In this document: one piece after another, positions 55,862-64,000 of the stretch
Layout of the letters: each line of letters starts with the position of its first letter
Position numbering within the stretch: the first letter of the stretch is position 1
Assembly (NCBI GenBank): GCA_020072565.1
Contig: JAIQGI010000003.1
Coordinates: 62,001 to 126,000, forward strand
Source: Terriglobia bacterium
GTDB lineage: Bacteria > Acidobacteriota > UBA6911
Length of the DNA: 64,000 bases
Direction: 5' to 3'
Notes under the pieces: model-generated
What the model was told of the DNA's origin: nothing
The model's database searches: none
The model's input: only the letters and a program-made list of their open reading frames with translations
Translations under genes and position numbers: made by a program

Positions 55862-55963
55862 CGCAGTGGACGCGGAGGGCAGCAAAGGATGCCAGGTACT
55901 TCCCCCTCCAGCCGGAAATCTCGGCGCTCTCAGCTCCCCTCCGCGCCCCCTGCGTTGATCTTG
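55862..55963. repeat. inverted 9-mer element (GCGGAGG type)
   Basis: Left arm 55865–55896 contains ACGCGGAGG and a run GCAGCAAAGG, ATGCCAGG. Right arm 55934–55963, reversed: ACGCAGGGG, GCGCGGAGG. Centre about 38 bases. It sits upstream of queC, in the 319-base gap between queC and the tRNA; the rest of the gap holds the tRNA promoter. Its unit resembles that of the element at 34644. Confidence 0.6.
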
Positions 55964-56020
55964 TGCTTTTCACTCCTATTTTCGAGAGTATCAAGCACGC
56001 CCTGTAATTTCGATCTCACG

Positions 56021-56049
56021 TTGACATTATCGCTTGTGTTTGCTAGATT
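56021..56049 (+). promoter_or_regulatory. sigma70-type promoter for tRNA-Leu and probably tig–clp operon
   Basis: TTGACA (56021–56026), a 17-base spacer, TAGATT (56044–56049). The start would be near 56056, about 100 bases before the tRNA. No other promoter was obvious before the trigger factor gene, so this one may drive the whole block. Confidence 0.65.
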
Positions 56050-56159
56050 TCGCAATTGGTCGGTGGACCGTTTTTGTATAGCTCGCATTACTTCCCGCCT
56101 CGCCCGGTCCCAGCTTTTCCACGGGAAATCCCGGAACAGAGATCCGAGGCCGGACTGCT

Positions 56160-56244
<85 letters not shown>

Positions 56245-56315
56245 TGTGTGCCCGTGAGAACTGTTTCGAACTGCCGGAGCAGCATCCGGGGCATTAGAAG
56301 AGGAACCATACACCT

Positions 56316-57590
56316 TTGAGTTTAGAAATTGTCGACGTAAGCAGCTGCAAAAAGAGTCTGGTGGCCGAAGTGCCGGCGGAACAGGTTGAGGAAGAAATCG
56401 GCAAGCTGGCCCGAAAGTACGCCCAGCAGGCCAAAGTACCCGGATTTCGTCCCGGCAAAGTGCCGTTGAACATCATCAGGCAGCGGTTTAACGCGGACCT
56501 GCGCAGCGACGTGACCCAGGAGATCATCAGCCGGACATGGAAGCAGGCCGTCGCGGAGCGCAGTCTCCAGCCTCTGGCGGAACCCGTGGTCGAAAAGGTG
56601 GACGCCGAGGCCGGCCAGCCGCTGAAGTTCGTGGTGTCCTTCGAGGTCATGCCTGAGGTAAAAGTTACTGATTACAAAGGTGTTAGCATAACAACAGCCC
56701 CGGCGGCGGTTCATGATGCCGATGTCGCCGCAGCCCTGGAAAGCCTCAGGAATGAGCATGCTCAGTTTGTTCCGGTGGAGAACGCCGAAGTTCATGACGG
56801 TCACTACCTTACCGTCACCCTCGATGGTGAGTTCGAGGGAGGGGGAAAGCCCATTCATGAAGAGGACGTAAACTTGATTGTCGGCGCTCCCCAGACCAAT
56901 CGCGAGTTCTCAGCGAGCCTGCAGGGCGCCCGGGTTGACGAAGTGCGGTCTTTCGACGTGGCCTATCCAGAGGACTATCGCCAGAAACGACTGGCCGGCA
57001 AACGGGTGCATTATCAGGTTAAAATCAAGGATATAAAGGAGAAACAGGTCGCGGAACTCAACGACGACTTCGCGCGCGATGTCGGGTCTGCGAGCCTGGA
57101 GGAGCTGCGCAGCCGGACCCGGGATGAATTGGTAACGAAGGCCAAACAAGCTGCCGAAGAGAAGGCAAGAGAAACGGTCTTGGATCAGATTGTCCAACGC
57201 CTCTCCTTTGACATCCCGGAAAGTCTTGTGCGGGAGGAGCTGGAGGACAATGCCCGGAGGATTGCGGCCAATCTGGCACGTCAGGGCATCGATGTAAGCA
57301 AGACTTCCATCGATTGGAAGAAGGTTTTCGACGAAGAAAGGCCTTTCGCCGAGAAATCGGTTCGTCACCGGATGGTGCTGGATGCCATTGCTCGCCAGGA
57401 GCAAATCGAGGTAACTGAGCAGGAGGTCGACGCCGAGTTCCAGAAGATGGCGGAAAGGGGCGGCAAATCGGCTGCAGCGATGCGGGCCCAGTTCGAAAAG
57501 GATCAACGCCTGCAGGCATTTAGGATGTATTTGCTGCAAAACAAGGCGCTTGATTTCATCTATCGCAATGCTAATATTAGCGAGGGGTGA
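56316..57590 (+). CDS. tig: trigger factor
   Basis: 424 residues. A ribosome-associated chaperone: the ribosome-binding signature GFRPGKVP is at about residue 45. The middle FKBP-like domain is diverged (DGHYLTVTLDGEFEGGGKPI), and the C-terminal helical arms follow (LVTKAKQAAEEKARETVLDQI, LEDNARRIAANLARQGIDV). The only reasonable start is a TTG at 56316 with AGAGGA about eleven bases before. Followed after three bases by clpP, the usual order. Confidence 0.95.
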   Translation: MSLEIVDVSSCKKSLVAEVPAEQVEEEIGKLARKYAQQAKVPGFRPGKVPLNIIRQRFNADLRSDVTQEIISRTWKQAVAERSLQPLAEPVVEKVDAEAGQPLKFVVSFEVMPEVKVTDYKGVSITTAPAAVHDADVAAALESLRNEHAQFVPVENAEVHDGHYLTVTLDGEFEGGGKPIHEEDVNLIVGAPQTNREFSASLQGARVDEVRSFDVAYPEDYRQKRLAGKRVHYQVKIKDIKEKQVAELNDDFARDVGSASLEELRSRTRDELVTKAKQAAEEKARETVLDQIVQRLSFDIPESLVREELEDNARRIAANLARQGIDVSKTSIDWKKVFDEERPFAEKSVRHRMVLDAIARQEQIEVTEQEVDAEFQKMAERGGKSAAAMRAQFEKDQRLQAFRMYLLQNKALDFIYRNANISEG

Positions 57591-57593
57591 GGC

Positions 57594-58181
57594 TTGGCAC
57601 TTATACCCATGGTCGTGGAGCAAACCAATCGGGGCGAGCGTGCCTACGATATCTACTCCCGCCTGCTCAAAGACAATATAGTATTCCTGGGCACGCCAAT
57701 CGACGACAACGTCGCCAACGTTGTCACGGCACAGTTGCTGTTCCTCGAAGCCGAAGACCCAACCAAGGACATATCGCTCTACATCAACTCTCCGGGCGGT
57801 TCGATTTCGGCAGGAATGGCAATCTATGACACAATGCAGTTTATCCGGCCGGATGTAACCACCATCTGCGTCGGCCAGGCGGCCAGCATGGCTGCGTTGC
57901 TTCTGGCTGCGGGGGCTAAGGGGAAGCGCTTTGCGCTGCCCAACTCCAGGATCCTGATCCACCAGCCGTCACTGAGCGGGCTTTCGGGACAGGCAACCGA
58001 CATCGATATCCATGCCCGGGAGATTCTCAGGCTGCGTCAGTCGATGAACGTGATTCTGGCCCGGCACACAGGCCAGCAGGTGGAGAAGATTCAGGGTGAT
58101 GTGGAGCGCGATTACATCATGACGGCGGAGCAGGCCAAGGAATATGGCGTTGTGGACCAGGTCATCTCCAAGAAAGAGTAG
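57594..58181 (+). CDS. clpP: ATP-dependent Clp protease proteolytic subunit
   Basis: 195 residues. The catalytic triad is present: Ser in [14 protein letters not shown], His in [11 protein letters not shown], and Asp in the following helix region (about residue 172). Other blocks: [21 protein letters not shown] and [21 protein letters not shown]. The TTG at 57594 follows the trigger factor stop after three bases with AGGGGTGAGG as ribosome-binding region; an ATG lies five codons in. It degrades proteins fed by ClpX, encoded next. Confidence 0.97.
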   Translation: MALIPMVVEQTNRGERAYDIYSRLLKDNIVFLGTPIDDNVANVVTAQLLFLEAEDPTKDISLYINSPGGSISAGMAIYDTMQFIRPDVTTICVGQAASMAALLLAAGAKGKRFALPNSRILIHQPSLSGLSGQATDIDIHAREILRLRQSMNVILARHTGQQVEKIQGDVERDYIMTAEQAKEYGVVDQVISKKE

Positions 58182-58211
58182 CTGAGCGCTGGCTCAAGCC
58201 GGAGGTTCCCG

Positions 58212-59447
<1,236 letters not shown>

Positions 59448-59455
59448 TTGAAAGC

Positions 59456-61840
<2,385 letters not shown>

Positions 61841-61928
61841 CAGTTAGAAAGCCCCCAGATGCATCTCTCGTGAATGTGGCTCACTTTGCGGCACCGGCGG
61901 CGTGCCTGTGCACTGAGATCAAGACTTG

Positions 61929-62531
61929 ATGCGGGGCGTGTGCGAAAAGGCCGTGAAGCAAACTCGAGTCGAGTTCATCGTGAGCGCCTTCGCGCAGCGT
62001 GATTTCCCGCGTGCGGTGATCCCGGAAGTTGTGGTGGCAGGCCGGTCAAATGTCGGCAAATCGAGCCTGATCAACAGGCTCACGGGGGAAGAGGGCCTGG
62101 CCCGGACCAGCTCGACGCCGGGGAAAACCAGGAGCATTAACTTTTATCGCTGTGACGGCTCCTTTTTTCTCGTCGACCTGCCGGGATTCGGATTTGCCAA
62201 AGGAAAGGCCGGGAGCCGTGAGTGGAAGCAGCTGGTTGAACGGTATTTTGAACGCGGGCCGGCAGTGGCGCTGGTAATCCACCTTGTGGACGCGCGCATG
62301 CCGCCCACAAATCTGGATATCCAGTTCGCAGAGTGGCTGCATCATCTGGGGATCCCCAGTCTGGTGGTGGCCACCAAAGTGGACAAGCTGTCCGGCAATC
62401 AACGGGCTGTTGAGTTACGCGCAATTTGCGGAGTGTTTCCTGAAGTGCCGGTGATATTCTCATCTGCGGTCACCGGTGTCGGCTGCAAAGAAATATGGAA
62501 CCGGGTGGTCGAAGCCACCCAAAATCATTAA
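61929..62531 (+). CDS. engB: ribosome biogenesis GTP-binding protein YsxC/EngB
   Basis: 200 residues. G1 VVAGRSNVGKSSLINRLTG, G2 region RTSSTPGKTRSINFY, G3 FFLVDLPGFGFAK, G4 VVATKVDKLSGNQ, and ERYFERGPAVALVIHLVDAR. A GTPase for 50S subunit assembly. The frame opens at a TTG at 61926 directly before the ATG at 61929; neither has a strong ribosome-binding site. It follows lon at about 88 bases. Confidence 0.95.
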   Translation: MRGVCEKAVKQTRVEFIVSAFAQRDFPRAVIPEVVVAGRSNVGKSSLINRLTGEEGLARTSSTPGKTRSINFYRCDGSFFLVDLPGFGFAKGKAGSREWKQLVERYFERGPAVALVIHLVDARMPPTNLDIQFAEWLHHLGIPSLVVATKVDKLSGNQRAVELRAICGVFPEVPVIFSSAVTGVGCKEIWNRVVEATQNH

Positions 62532-62586
62532 CCTACGAGAGAAATCCCCGAGAGTTTAATCTTGAACTCAACCTACCGGAACCTCT

Positions 62587-62599
62587 CCCTCCTGGAGGG
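62587..62599 (+). promoter_or_regulatory. self-complementary ribosome-binding region of rho
   Basis: CCCTCC-T-GGAGGG, in which the GGAGG is the ribosome-binding site six bases before the rho ATG. Pairing would hide the site. Rho in other bacteria limits its own synthesis, and translation control here is possible but unproven. Confidence 0.35.
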
Positions 62600-62604
62600 T
62601 AGTT

Positions 62605-63930
62605 ATGCCTGAGACGACGCAACGTCGAAGCAACGCCAATGCCACCAACGGCCGTGAGAAAGAGAAGGAAAACGGCCATCTGAATATCCGCGACCTGAAG
62701 GAGATGAACATCGCCGCCCTGACTCAGGTAGCCAAAGACCTCAACGTCCCCGGCTACACCGGGATGCGCAAGCAGGAACTGATTTTTCAGATCCTGAAAG
62801 CGCAAACCGAGCAGAGCGGATTGATCTTTTCCGAAGGCGTCCTGGAATGTCTCCCCGAAGGATTCGGGTTCCTCCGCGCCCCCGATTACAACTATCTGCC
62901 GGGACCGGATGACATCTATGTTTCCCCTTCCCAGATCCGCAAGTTTGATTTGAGGACGGGAGACACCATATCCGGCCAGATCCGGCCGCCCAAGGACGGC
63001 GAGCGCTACTTCGCCCTGATCAAGGTCGAAGCCGTCAATTTCGAGCACCCGGATGCGGCCAAGGATAAGATCTTCTTCGACAACCTGACGCCGCTGTACC
63101 CGCACGAAGCCTTCAAGCTCGAAACCGTGTCGGACAACCTGTCGGGACGCGTCATGGACATGCTGGCGCCGATCGGCAAGGGGCAGCGCGGCCTGATCGT
63201 GTCGCCGCCCCGCACCGGCAAGACCATGCTGCTGCAGTCGATCGCCAATTCGATCTCCAAGAACCACCCGGACGTGGTCCTCATCGTGTTGCTGATCGAT
63301 GAACGCCCCGAAGAGGTGACCGACATGCAGCGCTCCGTCAAGGGAGAGGTGATCAGTTCCACGTTTGACGAGCCCGCGTCACGGCACGTGCAAGTGGCCG
63401 AGATGGTCCTGGAGAAAGCGAAGCGCTTCGTAGAGCACAAGCGCGACGTCGTGATCCTGCTCGACAGCATCACGCGCCTCGCCCGGGCCTATAACACCAT
63501 CGTCCCGCCCAGCGGCAAGGTGCTTTCCGGCGGCGTCGACAGCAACGCCCTGCAGCGGCCCAAGCGGTTCTTCGGGGCGGCCCGAAACATCGAAGAAGGA
63601 GGGAGCCTGACCATCATCGCGACCTCGCTGATCGATACCGGCAGCCGCATGGACGACGTCATCTTCGAGGAATTCAAGGGCACGGGCAACATGGAGCTGC
63701 ACCTCGACCGCAAGCTTGTCGACCGGCGCGTCTTCCCTGCCATTGATATCAACAAGTCCGGCACGCGCAAGGAAGAACTCCTGCTGCCGCAGACCGACCT
63801 GAACCGGATCTGGATCCTGCGCAAGGTCCTGAATCCGCTCTCGGTCACGGAGAGTATGGAGCTGCTGCTCGAGAAACTCTCCAAGACCAAGACCAACGCC
63901 GACTTCCTCGGCGCCCTCTCCGGCGGCTAG
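62605..63930 (+). CDS. rho: transcription termination factor Rho
   Basis: 441 residues. An N-terminal Rho_N helix bundle ([36 protein letters not shown]) and a cold-shock-like RNA-binding domain ([40 protein letters not shown]). Then a RecA-like ATPase: Walker [33 protein letters not shown], Walker [17 protein letters not shown], and the R/Q loops [23 protein letters not shown] short hydrophilic leader is present. GGAGG six bases upstream of the ATG. The 70 bases after the stop, to the window end, show nothing. Confidence 0.98.
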   Translation: MPETTQRRSNANATNGREKEKENGHLNIRDLKEMNIAALTQVAKDLNVPGYTGMRKQELIFQILKAQTEQSGLIFSEGVLECLPEGFGFLRAPDYNYLPGPDDIYVSPSQIRKFDLRTGDTISGQIRPPKDGERYFALIKVEAVNFEHPDAAKDKIFFDNLTPLYPHEAFKLETVSDNLSGRVMDMLAPIGKGQRGLIVSPPRTGKTMLLQSIANSISKNHPDVVLIVLLIDERPEEVTDMQRSVKGEVISSTFDEPASRHVQVAEMVLEKAKRFVEHKRDVVILLDSITRLARAYNTIVPPSGKVLSGGVDSNALQRPKRFFGAARNIEEGGSLTIIATSLIDTGSRMDDVIFEEFKGTGNMELHLDRKLVDRRVFPAIDINKSGTRKEELLLPQTDLNRIWILRKVLNPLSVTESMELLLEKLSKTKTNADFLGALSGG

Positions 63931-64000
63931 AGCCTGAGCCTCAAAGCCCGCCAGGCCTCCGAGGGGAAAGGACGATCTCTTCGGGGGTAGTGAGGTTTGG

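Overview
The window is about 60% GC chromosomal DNA and fits a member of the Acidobacteriota or a close relative. The main reasons are three large MacB/FtsX permeases of the 'acidobacterial duplicated orphan permease' (ADOP) type, two of them directly behind PadR regulators, a VWFA-related secreted protein of the acidobacterial type, an Oar-like TonB-dependent barrel, PQQ-type beta-propeller proteins and the gene order tRNA-Leu–tig–clpP–clpX–lon–engB–rho. This assignment is by family content only. There is no rRNA, CRISPR array, phage block or recognisable transposase gene.

Layout. 1–13.5 kb: the tail of an unknown gene, then genes mostly on the minus strand: a secreted GH106-like glycosidase, cobalamin-dependent methionine synthase (metH), a DUF971 protein, a PMT/GT39-like glycosyltransferase, a LytS/LytTR-type two-component pair and a membrane-anchored PQQ-propeller protein. 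13.8–36 kb: PadR–ADOP pair 1, a K+ channel, an FMN reductase, a dps remnant, a VWA protein followed by a decayed VWA-like pseudogene, a radical SAM protein, two secreted proteins of unknown function, a TonB-type barrel, PadR–ADOP pair 2, a third ADOP without PadR and a second PQQ-propeller protein. 36–49.6 kb: a DsbD-like thiol transporter, a DUF1624 membrane protein, an AguB-like amidohydrolase, an oxalyl-CoA-synthetase-like ligase overlapping a ketopantoate-reductase-like gene, murB, a small secreted protein, cutC, a lemA–TPM–TPM cassette and a PilX-like protein. 49.8–56 kb: a fused FAD/Fe-S oxidoreductase, a lipoprotein, and a minus-strand queC–queD–amine-oxidase-like operon. 56–64 kb: a housekeeping block of tRNA-Leu(TAG), trigger factor, ClpP, ClpX, Lon, EngB and Rho.

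The most unusual signal is outside the genes. At least nine intergenic spots carry compact elements with one architecture: two arms built from a degenerate 6–9 bp tandem unit, placed in inverted orientation around a short non-repetitive centre, plus one single-arm piece. Examples of the units are ATCGNN, GGACNT, GATTTTG/TTTTGGA, GCCAAGAC, a GCNGAGG-type 9-mer, NNACTCG and GCGGAT-like. The unit differs between loci but is shared within a locus, and three units recur at two loci each. One element (47847–48094) also has perfect 10 bp terminal inverted repeats inside a perfect 15 bp direct repeat, as expected of a small non-autonomous mobile element. I regard this family as the best candidate for something undescribed here; its function and mobility are inference.

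Starts were chosen from ribosome-binding sites where possible, so many genes are shorter than their longest open frame.
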